A DNA stretch of 6,927 nucleotides from DASQGA01 sp035535315 (GTDB taxonomy: Bacteria > Actinomycetota > Thermoleophilia > Gaiellales > Gaiellaceae), in the NCBI GenBank assembly GCA_035535315.1, contig DATLQD010000142.1:1-6927 (forward strand). Direction: 5' to 3'. Both the position numbers and the translations under genes were made by a program. Every line of letters starts with the position of its first letter. Position 1 is the stretch's first letter. The notes under the pieces are model-generated. The model ran no database searches. It was not told the origin of the DNA and saw only the letters and a program-made list of their open reading frames with translations. This document shows positions 1-5,769 of this stretch, piece by piece.

Positions 1-1565
1 GCAGCCGCGAAGGCGCTGAAGCCGGCGAGGACACCGAGCGCGGCCGGCACGAGCACGAGAGCCTGCCAGGGCTCGAGCGCGGCGACGGCCTGTCCGTACG
101 TCTCTCTGCCCGCGACCCGGCTCGCGGCGACGGCCGAGAGCGCGATCCCGGCCGCGTAGTAGACGGCAACGCCTCCCGAGGCCGGCTTGAGAACGAACCT
201 TGCGTGCCGGGGCCATTCCCTCACTCCGAGCTCGGCGAGCAAGAGCAGCGCGAGCCCAACGAGGATGACCATGAGCCCGCCGAGCATGTTGAGTTGCGCG
301 TGCAGGTTGACGATTACCTCGCCTGCCTCTCCTCCGCGCTCGAGCAGCTCGTTCACGGCCGGGAAGGCCTGCACCGGCCCCTGGAGTGTCCCGACTGCCA
401 GGGCTCCGCACCCCGCCAGTACGAAGGCCCGGGCCGGTCCGCGAGCGGGCCGAACCGCGCGCACGACCGTGGCGAGGAAGAGCCAGAATCCGAGGAGCAT
501 CGCCGTCCCCCCGGTCATGATCAGGACCGCGTGGAGCGGAGTCGCCTCCTCGGCCTGTTCGGGTGTCAGGCCGCCCTCGACGACGAGCCGGCCCTCGTGG
601 AAGCCGAGGTAGAGAGCGGCGGCGTAGAAGGCGAGCGATCCGCCGAGGAGCGCGGCGAAGCAGGCGTTGGCGAGGCGTCGGGAGGGGGGCACGGCGCCGA
701 GCAGGGGCAGGAGGTAGAAGAGGACGCCGGCCGTCAGCATCGTCAGACCGGTGACGAGGTTCACGTGGGCGTGGCTGATCGGATCGATCCATTCGCCAGC
801 GTGCCCGGCGCGGAAGAGCCAGTCGGCATGTGCCGGCTGCACCTGGATCACGCCCTGCACCGTTCCGACGGTCAGCCCGGCCGCGCCGGCGCCGAGGAAC
901 TTCCAGAGATGACCGGTCGGCTTCGGGCAGCGCACGAGGCGGCCCTGGAACGCCGTCAGCATCACGTTCGCCGCGAAGCACCAGTAGCCGATGCCCATCA
1001 CGCCCGCGCCCATACCGACCGGAACCCGGTAGAGCTTGCCCATGTGCTCCTTGGCTGCCTCGTACTCCCAGCCGTGCGCGACCAGCCGGCCCATCGCGAT
1101 CCCGTTCGCCACGAGGGCGACGTAGAAGAGAAGAAGCCCGGCCGCCGTGAACCAGAACGCGCCGTGGGCCAGCCCCTCGCTTGCGAGTGGCCGTCCCACC
1201 ATCCGCGGGAGGGCGTACCAGGTGAGGCCCGAGACGATCAGTGTCCCGCCCCCGATGATCATCACGTGCGTGTTCGAGAGGTCGCGGACGAGGTGCCCCG
1301 GGTAGCCCGCCCGCGCGAGCCAGTCGGCTACCCAGGGGAGGTTCTTCACCACCATGTGGAGGCTTCCGAGCACGAGGAAGCCGCCCCCGGCGAGGAAGTA
1401 CTTGGGCAGCCTGCGATCGTGCGCGGCCAGTTGCTCTGCGGGGTAGGGCTCGGTGCGGACCGGCGGCTCCTTTCCGGGTAGGAGACGCCACAGCGCGGCC
1501 AGGACCACGACACCGAAGGCCACGAAGGTGAGGAACTGCAGCGTCGACAGATGCTGCGTGTACAC
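1..1565 (-). CDS. Divergent heme-copper oxidase subunit I-like membrane protein (3' end outside window)
   Basis: At least 521 residues with about 13 membrane helices; the frame is open to the window edge, so the C-terminus is missing. The GTG start at 1565 lies 11 bases after the preceding stop; no other good start or strong SD is visible. Homology to CcoN/NorB-type subunits is by eye. H100 in helix 3 matches the helix II low-spin heme ligand. H267 in the HAHVN motif (265-269) matches the CuB histidine of helix VI. Y319 with H323-E324 sits where Y and HH occur in helix VII. H422-A-Q424 matches the HxH of helix X, with the second His replaced by Gln. Three copies of one helix-pair module start near residues 67, 234 and 392. 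The altered ligand set makes ordinary oxygen reduction doubtful: it could be a NO-reductase-like enzyme, an altered paralogue or a structural subunit. Membership of the superfamily is fairly sure; function is not. Confidence 0.8.
   Translation of the reverse strand, partial: MYTQHLSTLQFLTFVAFGVVVLAALWRLLPGKEPPVRTEPYPAEQLAAHDRRLPKYFLAGGGFLVLGSLHMVVKNLPWVADWLARAGYPGHLVRDLSNTHVMIIGGGTLIVSGLTWYALPRMVGRPLASEGLAHGAFWFTAAGLLLFYVALVANGIAMGRLVAHGWEYEAAKEHMGKLYRVPVGMGAGVMGIGYWCFAANVMLTAFQGRLVRCPKPTGHLWKFLGAGAAGLTVGTVQGVIQVQPAHADWLFRAGHAGEWIDPISHAHVNLVTGLTMLTAGVLFYLLPLLGAVPPSRRLANACFAALLGGSLAFYAAALYLGFHEGRLVVEGGLTPEQAEEATPLHAVLIMTGGTAMLLGFWLFLATVVRAVRPARGPARAFVLAGCGALAVGTLQGPVQAFPAVNELLERGGEAGEVIVNLHAQLNMLGGLMVILVGLALLLLAELGVREWPRHARFVLKPASGGVAVYYAAGIALSAVAASRVAGRETYGQAVAALEPWQALVLVPAALGVLAGFSAFAA
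225..1367 (-). repeat. Threefold internal repeat in the oxidase-like protein
   Basis: Three modules of about 57 residues occur at residues 67-124 (1367-1194), 234-290 (866-696) and 392-447 (392-225). Each has a helix end reading G-S/T-L/V-H/Q, then a loop with ADWL-RAG or a related form, an acidic or polar turn, a helix opening with a conserved His (H100, H267, H422), and a glycine-rich helix ending near Y-LP or its equivalent. Copies 1 and 2 align without gaps over the first 33 residues; copy 3 needs one gap. The modules lie 167 and 158 residues apart, which suits three four-helix units. Confidence 0.7.
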
Positions 1566-1576
1566 GGCGGCCGCCG

Positions 1577-1762
1577 CTAGCGCAGGCCGGGCTCGAGGAA
1601 GTAGATGACCAGCGTCCAGACCAGGTAGAGCACGGCCATCACCGCGAGGATGATCCAGGCCCGCGAGACGGCGCGACGGGAGTGGCGCACGTCCTCGCCC
1701 ACGTCGCGGTAGCCCATGAGGGGCCGGGCCGGGCGGTCCGAACGGCGGGGCTGGCGGGCCAT
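1577..1762 (-). CDS. Small single-TM protein, 61 aa
   Basis: Basic, arginine-rich cytosolic N-terminus (residues 1-33), one hydrophobic helix at about 34-56 and a five-residue tail, so it is probably tail-anchored with its N-terminus inside. The ATG at 1762 overlaps the upstream stop by one base (TGATG), with an AAGG-type SD seven bases before it; this was preferred over longer in-frame starts that would run through the whole preceding gene. Size and position recall the small CcoQ- or CcoH-like accessory subunits of cbb3 oxidases, but I see no diagnostic motif. The stop lies 11 bases before the divergent oxidase-like gene, so it is probably co-translated with it. Role unknown; likely an accessory or assembly subunit. 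Confidence 0.7.
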   Translation of the reverse strand: MARQPRRSDRPARPLMGYRDVGEDVRHSRRAVSRAWIILAVMAVLYLVWTLVIYFLEPGLR

Positions 1763-2094
1763 CAGAAGACCTTCTCCATCGTCAGGCTCCTCTCGATTTC
1801 GAGGCCGTCGCCGAAGTCGGCGAGCAGCCGTTCGAACGTGTAGCCGCGCTCGAGGAACGCCTCGAGCTGGACGTAGGTATCCCAGGTCGTGTAGCACTGG
1901 ACGCGCACGTCGCCGCCGGCTTCGACGCGAACGAAGACGTCGAAGCCCTGGCAGCCCGGGTACTCCTGGACGTGGCCCTTGAGCGCCTGGAGGGAGGAGT
2001 AGAGCGCCGGCCATTCGGCGGCCGGGACGAGGGCCTCCGTAGCGCTCGAGTAGGCGACGTACGGCGGCGCGGCGGCCATCGGGGCGGCGGCCAT
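1762..2094 (-). CDS. Putative ABM-like (dimeric alpha/beta barrel) protein, 110 aa
   Basis: Soluble, with no membrane helix or signal peptide. After an Ala/Pro-rich leader (1-20), residues 25-110 read like an antibiotic-biosynthesis-monooxygenase (ferredoxin-like) domain: a first helix around 27-45, the PGC-G turn at 46-50, a strand with alternating hydrophobics at 51-57, a strand leading to a conserved Trp (W71), a second helix to about 84 and a last strand ending in MEKVF. HmoA-type heme mono-oxygenases and many uncharacterised proteins share this fold. No catalytic triad can be named with confidence. Its place between oxidase membrane subunits hints at a heme-related or regulatory role (inference). 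The ATG at 2094 overlaps the previous stop by one base; a second in-frame ATG at 2079 is equally possible because the start is tandemly duplicated. Confidence 0.72.
   Translation of the reverse strand: MAAAPMAAAPPYVAYSSATEALVPAAEWPALYSSLQALKGHVQEYPGCQGFDVFVRVEAGGDVRVQCYTTWDTYVQLEAFLERGYTFERLLADFGDGLEIERSLTMEKVF
2065..2094 (-). repeat. Tandem 15-base duplication of a start region
   Basis: Two adjacent 15-base units (2094-2080 and 2079-2065), 14 of 15 bases identical, each begin with ATG and encode MAAAP. This gives the gene two in-frame starts 15 bases apart. Only the first is coupled to the upstream stop. Confidence 0.85.
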
Positions 2095-2441
2095 CAGAAC
2101 TTCTGTCCCCAGACGAGGTGCCCGACGATGAGAGCGACCGCGAACACGACGATCACGCCGGTGAAGAGGAGGAAGAAGCCGGTCGCCGGACCGGCCGCCT
2201 CCGTCGTCCAGCCGCCGAAGCTGTCGAGGGGGTAGATCCCCGCGCGGTGGCGGGTCGACCGATACTGCCGCACCCAGAGGAGGAGTACCACGGAGAGGAC
2301 GATGACGAAGCCCCAGAGCCAGGCGAGCGAAAGCCAGTCGACGTGCCAGGTCTCGACACGGTGCTGCGATTCGTGGTGGCCCTGCAGGTAGAGGTAGAAG
2401 TCCCGGGCGTCGTTCGGCGAGTCACCGCTCGGCATCGACAT
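2094..2441 (-). CDS. Two-TM membrane protein of the oxidase operon, 115 aa
   Basis: N-terminal hydrophilic segment with a histidine cluster (H22, H23, H27, H33), hydrophobic helices at about 36-57 and 86-111, and a basic linker rich in Arg and Gly between them, which suggests that the linker is cytosolic. The ATG at 2441 was chosen because GGAGGAG lies seven bases upstream; a TTG at 2462 would lengthen the protein by seven residues. The gene overlaps the end of the upstream gene by 20 bases, a sign of translational coupling. I do not recognise the family. By position it is probably an accessory subunit of the oxidase complex, comparable in role to CcoQ/CcoH or to subunit IV-type proteins, but sequence evidence for any of these is lacking. 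Confidence 0.72.
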   Translation of the reverse strand: MSMPSGDSPNDARDFYLYLQGHHESQHRVETWHVDWLSLAWLWGFVIVLSVVLLLWVRQYRSTRHRAGIYPLDSFGGWTTEAAGPATGFFLLFTGVIVVFAVALIVGHLVWGQKF

Positions 2442-2730
2442 CGTCCCACTCCTCCTCGTCAAAGGCCCATTCGGGCGTGTAGTAGTCCTCCTCGTGAATC
2501 CGGAGCGGGATGCTCGCCTGCTGCTCCAGGTTGTGGAAGTGCCCCGCCTTCCAGGCCCAGAGGAAACCGGCGAGCGCGACGCCCGCGAAGATGAAGAAGG
2601 TCTCGAGCATCCAGTCGACCATCACCCAGCGCGACTGGTCGGTCTCGGGCGCCTCGTGTGCCCAGGCGGCCGCGGGCGCCATGAGTGCGGCGAGAACGAC
2701 GAGCATGAGGATGCCGAGACCGCGTCTCAT
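2422..2730 (-). CDS. Small exported/one-TM protein of the oxidase operon, 102 aa
   Basis: Residues 1-24 look like a signal peptide: MRRG, a hydrophobic core, then an AWA cleavage motif before HEAPET. A second hydrophobic helix spans about 38-60, followed by a hydrophilic tail that becomes very acidic (residues 80-101, many Asp/Glu). If the leader is cleaved, the mature protein has one helix with a short outer N-terminus and an inner acidic tail; if not, it has two helices. The start overlaps the stop of the diheme cytochrome gene by four bases (ATGA), typical of coupled subunits. I do not recognise a family. It is a candidate accessory subunit, possibly in the position of CcoQ or of the membrane anchor of CcoP, but this is only contextual. 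Confidence 0.72.
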   Translation of the reverse strand: MRRGLGILMLVVLAALMAPAAAWAHEAPETDQSRWVMVDWMLETFFIFAGVALAGFLWAWKAGHFHNLEQQASIPLRIHEEDYYTPEWAFDEEEWDDVDAER

Positions 2731-4166
2731 TGCTGGCCCGGAACGGTCGGCAGGATTGCCTTTTGCGCCTCCGGCGGCAGCTTGCCGCCGCGCGCCTTCG
2801 CCTCGGCCCAGGCCCGGTCGAGGAGATCCTGGTAGATCGACTGGATCCCGGCGGCGGCGTCCTCGAGGTCGAGCGGCGTCTCGAGGCCGTCGACCAAGAC
2901 CTTGTCACCCGGGGCGAGGCCCGGGAAGATCCGCATCGCCTCCTGCATGTAGGGATCGGTGACCGGCTCATCGGCGAAGGACGCGTTCCCTTCGAGCGGC
3001 TGGTTCTTCGCGACCCAGGCGAGCAGCTCCTCGCTCGGCTTCCAGACGATGTAGTCCTTCGGTTCGGGGACGACATTCGGGTCGAGCGTTCCGTTCGGGA
3101 TCGTCTTCAGGAAGAGCACGACCCGCCAGATGTCGTCGACTGACAGCCGTTCGCCGAAGTTCTCCATCGCCGTCCCCGGCCACCCGTGGAGAACCCGGTA
3201 ATAGAAGTCGCCGGGGCCGGTGTCTGCGCCGCAGCACTGGTCGTCGGCGTCGTCGAACGGGAGCGGCGGCGGTGACAGGAACCTCGCGGCGGGCCCCTTG
3301 CCGTTCCCGTTCACGTTGTGACAGCCGCCGCACCGCTGGAGGTAGATCTCCTTGCCGCGGAGCAGGTTGGCCTCGGTCACGGGGAGGGGGTTGCCGGCAA
3401 GCCAGTAGCTCCGGTCGATCTGAGCGAGGTTCGGCGCCTCCGGGAGCTGGTCCTTCGGAACGATGCTGGGGGCACCCTCGACCGGCTCCTGCTCCTTGAC
3501 GATCGGCTTGTTCGCTCCCTGGAACCCTTTGTAAGGCTCGGGAAACGCCTGCACCGTGAGCACGAGGTGCTTGGCGTACAGCTGTCCTGCGTAGCGAAGG
3601 AGACCCGACTTGCCGCTCCGGGTCTCGACGTACGTGACGAGCTGCTCGACCTGGCTGTCCGAGAACAGCGCCTTCATCGGCGGCATGAGCGAGAGCGGGT
3701 CGGCGAACCGCGGGTCGTAGAAGTGCATGCGCTGCCAGTCGTCCGGGTGCCAGCCGGACTCCTGCGAGAGGTCGGGCCCGGTCCGCTCGGTGCCGAGCAG
3801 GTTCGGCGACTGGTCGCTCCCGTAAAAGTCGCCCGGCTGGGAGACCTTCGGGTAGAGGAAGTAAAGCCCGGCTCGCACATCCTGCGGCCGCGAGTAGCCG
3901 GAGTGACAGACGTAGCAGCCGTTCGATGCGAAGAGGTTCCGGCCCTTCACTGCCTGGTCGGAGAGCGGCGCCCAGTCGTCCGAGGGCGGCGGGTCGAACG
4001 TGTTGATCGGAAGGACGACGACGATGAAGACGACGGTGAAGAAAGCGATTAGTCCACCCAGGCCGGCGACCAGCGGGGTGATGAGCATCCGCTCGGGCGG
4101 ATGGGGCGCCCAGCCTCGCGGAGCCCGGGGGCCGTTCTCGTCCTCGCGGGGGTCGTCGTCCGCCAC
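2727..4166 (-). CDS. Membrane-anchored diheme cytochrome c, CcoO-like with second CcoP-like domain
   Basis: 479 residues. An acidic and proline-rich cytosolic leader (1-27) precedes one membrane helix (about 29-53). The first c-type domain has C84-x-x-C87-H88 followed by the CcoO hallmarks RPQD (93-96), GTERTGPDLS (125-134), D-W near 143-144, HFYDPR (148-153) and the probable axial Met161. The second domain has C279-x-x-C282-H283 and probable axial Met334, and resembles a CcoP-type class I cytochrome. Both lie on the outer face and would carry electrons from a donor to subunit I. Residues 360-479 form a tail I cannot assign. Start: GTG at 4166, four bases after the ccoN stop; M27 is an in-frame alternative that would remove the leader. 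Canonical CcoO is monoheme and about 200 residues, so this is a fused form; a separate ccoP is absent nearby. Confidence 0.9.
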   Translation of the reverse strand: MADDDPREDENGPRAPRGWAPHPPERMLITPLVAGLGGLIAFFTVVFIVVVLPINTFDPPPSDDWAPLSDQAVKGRNLFASNGCYVCHSGYSRPQDVRAGLYFLYPKVSQPGDFYGSDQSPNLLGTERTGPDLSQESGWHPDDWQRMHFYDPRFADPLSLMPPMKALFSDSQVEQLVTYVETRSGKSGLLRYAGQLYAKHLVLTVQAFPEPYKGFQGANKPIVKEQEPVEGAPSIVPKDQLPEAPNLAQIDRSYWLAGNPLPVTEANLLRGKEIYLQRCGGCHNVNGNGKGPAARFLSPPPLPFDDADDQCCGADTGPGDFYYRVLHGWPGTAMENFGERLSVDDIWRVVLFLKTIPNGTLDPNVVPEPKDYIVWKPSEELLAWVAKNQPLEGNASFADEPVTDPYMQEAMRIFPGLAPGDKVLVDGLETPLDLEDAAAGIQSIYQDLLDRAWAEAKARGGKLPPEAQKAILPTVPGQQ

Positions 4167-4170
4167 GGCG

Positions 4171-5673
4171 CTATCCCGGGAGCGGAGGCACGACCGCCTC
4201 CGCCACCCTCATCGTCTCGGCTCGACGGCGATCCTCCGTGTTCGTGAACATGGTCATGCCGATGTTCACGATCTGCACGATCCCGGAGATCACGATCATG
4301 GCCCCGAAGATCCCGCGCGCGATGTAGTAAGCATGGAGCTGCGGGAGCACGTTGACCTCGGGGATCCCGTCGGCCCAGCTGAACCCCTGCTGGAAGCCCG
4401 CGAGCGTGAGCACGCTGAAGAAGCCGGTGAAGCCGACGGTGATGAGCCAGTACTGCCATTCCGTGAGGGTTCGGCTCCAGAGGGGGCGCGCCCAGACCTG
4501 GGCGACGATGTAGTCGATCACGCCCATCCCGAGGATCGTGAAAGCCCCAAGCAAGGCGAGGTGGGCGTGCGCGACAACGAAGTTCGTGAAGTGCTGGAGC
4601 TTGTTGAACGGCTGGATCGCCTCGAACGCGCCCTGGATGTTCACCAGGAAGTAGAAGAAGAACGCGGTCAGCGTGAAGCGCAGGGGTAAGTTCGTGAAGA
4701 ACTTCTCCCAGTTGCCTTTCATCGTCCCGAGGATGTTGATCGTGAATGCGAAGACCGGGATGAGCAGCGCCCACGACGATACTTCGGCGATCGTCTTCAG
4801 CCAGGAGGGCGTCGGCGACTGCAGGATGTGGTGGTCGCCTACCCCCGTGTAGAGGAACGCCATCCCCCAGAACGAGACGAGCGAGAGGGTGTAGCTCGCG
4901 AGGGGCGTGTTCGTGATCCGCGGGACCATGTAGTACGTGATCGCGATCAGCATCGGCGTGAGCCAGAGCCCGAAGAGGTTGTGCGCGTACCACCAGTTCA
5001 ACATCGCGTCCGACAAGCTGTTCGAGAGGGCGCCCGAGGGCGCGCTCCAGATCTCGCCGGGGCGCCAGATCACGTTCCCGATCGCGTAGTCGACGGCCAG
5101 CCAGAGCGGGCTCGCGATGAAGAACCAGACCGAGACGTAGATCGGGCGGATCGTCCGGATGCGGACGGTCGCGAGGACGTTCACGATGTTCGCCGACCAG
5201 ATAAGGATCAGGAGGATGTCGATCGGCCAGATGTACTCGGCATACTCGCGACCCTGACTGTGTCCCGTGAGAAGGCTGACGATTCCGAGCACCAACATCA
5301 CGTTCCAGGCCCACGCGGCCCAGACTCCGAGCCGTTCGCTCCACATCGAGCGGGTGCCGACGAGCCGCGGCAGCATGTAGAAGAGCGCCCCGAAGTACAT
5401 CATCGTGAGCCACGCGAGGATGACGCCGCTCACGTGCGACGGACGAACTCGGCTGAAGGCGAGCCACGAGATGTTCCCGAAGGCCTCGGGCGTCACGAAC
5501 TCGGTCGCCAGGACGAGGCCGAAGAGGTCGACGACCGTCAGCCAGACGATCGCGGAGATGAGCCAGTGGCGGGCAGCCCGGTCCGGAAATGGCCGGACCG
5601 GTCGCTCCGTGACCGGTGCCTCGAGGATCGCAGCGCCGGGGGAGAGAGTCTGCTCTGCCGTTGGCTCGGCCAT
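4171..5673 (-). CDS. ccoN: cbb3-type (C-family) heme-copper oxidase subunit I
   Basis: 500 residues and 12 predicted helices, close to the usual CcoN length. It catalyses oxygen reduction at a heme b3-CuB site and probably pumps protons. Ligands by eye: H80 (helix II) and H371 (helix X) for low-spin heme b; H369 for heme b3; H231 in WWYAHN (helix VI) and H281-H282 (helix VII) for CuB. Y275 lies six residues before H281, exactly where C-family enzymes carry the Tyr cross-linked to the helix VI His (Y251 and H257 in Pseudomonas stutzeri), so this is a C-family oxygen reductase rather than a NorB. The usual Glu of the FEGP motif in helix IX is Gln347. An N-terminal extension of about 35 residues precedes helix I. 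ATG 5673 is the only ATG, GTG or TTG in the open frame upstream of the coding core; it has no SD and lies in a hairpin loop. It is the first gene of the operon. Confidence 0.95.
   Translation of the reverse strand: MAEPTAEQTLSPGAAILEAPVTERPVRPFPDRAARHWLISAIVWLTVVDLFGLVLATEFVTPEAFGNISWLAFSRVRPSHVSGVILAWLTMMYFGALFYMLPRLVGTRSMWSERLGVWAAWAWNVMLVLGIVSLLTGHSQGREYAEYIWPIDILLILIWSANIVNVLATVRIRTIRPIYVSVWFFIASPLWLAVDYAIGNVIWRPGEIWSAPSGALSNSLSDAMLNWWYAHNLFGLWLTPMLIAITYYMVPRITNTPLASYTLSLVSFWGMAFLYTGVGDHHILQSPTPSWLKTIAEVSSWALLIPVFAFTINILGTMKGNWEKFFTNLPLRFTLTAFFFYFLVNIQGAFEAIQPFNKLQHFTNFVVAHAHLALLGAFTILGMGVIDYIVAQVWARPLWSRTLTEWQYWLITVGFTGFFSVLTLAGFQQGFSWADGIPEVNVLPQLHAYYIARGIFGAMIVISGIVQIVNIGMTMFTNTEDRRRAETMRVAEAVVPPLPG
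5578..5601 (-). repeat. 9-bp inverted repeat in the ccoN 5' coding region
   Basis: Perfect arms CCGGTCCGG (5578-5586) and CCGGACCGG (5593-5601) surround a six-base loop. In mRNA this is a strong hairpin covering about codons 25-32 of ccoN, in the N-terminal extension before helix I. In such GC-rich DNA it may be incidental. Confidence 0.55.
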
Positions 5674-5684
5674 GCTGCCGAGCC
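5663..5684 (-). promoter_or_regulatory. 8-bp inverted repeat enclosing the ccoN start codon
   Basis: Arms GGCTCGGC (5663-5670) and GCCGAGCC (5677-5684) are perfect complements with a six-base loop (5671-5676) that contains the ATG of ccoN at 5673-5671. In the transcript the start codon would be exposed in the loop of a GC-rich stem, and no Shine-Dalgarno sequence precedes it. It may control initiation, or act as a DNA operator; both are inference. A second repeat, GCTGCC (5674-5679) and GGCAGC (5696-5701), overlaps it and could form a competing stem. Confidence 0.6.
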
Positions 5685-5769
5685 GACGGTAAACGGGCAG
5701 CGTGGGCGGGCCGGCATAAATGACCAGACCGTCATCGGGCGGTCATATGCACGTCATCTTCACTGCTGT
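5674..5769. promoter_or_regulatory. Divergent promoter region between the oxidase and two-component operons
   Basis: The only intergenic space between two divergent operons, so it should hold both promoters. The most AT-rich patch is at 5715-5721 (CATAAAT), readable as a weak -10 in either direction, but I find no convincing -35 and no clear sigma-70 pair. It contains the inverted and direct repeats listed separately. TGACC at 5721-5725 with GGTCA at 5741-5745, and GACCG at 5727-5731 with CGGTC at 5740-5744, are nested dyads in the centre. Confidence 0.6.
5730..5758 (+). promoter_or_regulatory. Candidate OmpR-type regulator site: three direct repeats, 11-base period
   Basis: CGTCATC at 5730-5736, GGTCATA at 5741-5747 and CGTCATC at 5752-5758 share GTCAT at exactly 11-base steps, so all lie on one DNA face. 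An inverted related copy, AATGACC, is at 5719-5725. OmpR/PhoB-family regulators bind tandem half-sites with 10-11 base spacing, and such a regulator is encoded immediately downstream. It lies 57-85 bases upstream of the ccoN ATG, a suitable place for activation. Confidence 0.55.

Noticed and set aside
204..1481. Long plus-strand open frame of 425 codons
   Set aside because: Antisense to the oxidase-like gene; the product is rich in Arg, Glu and Gly with no domain, as expected from GC-rich antisense frames.
2772..2790. Stem CGGCGGCA / TGCCGCCG near the end of the cytochrome gene
   Set aside because: It could look like a terminator, but it is inside the coding region and no T-run follows in the direction of transcription; likely codon-driven.
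4049..5467. Long minus-strand open frame of 472 codons in another frame of ccoN
   Set aside because: It is a shadow of the ccoN frame; composition is Arg/His-rich and lacks motifs, whereas the ccoN frame has all oxidase ligands.
5715..5721. AT-rich CATAAAT as a -10 element
   Set aside because: No matching -35 at 16-18 bases in either direction, so it is not called as a promoter.
4828..5769. Upstream in-frame extension of the response regulator
   Set aside because: The frame is open but antisense to ccoN and low in complexity; the regulator begins at 5770 or 5797.
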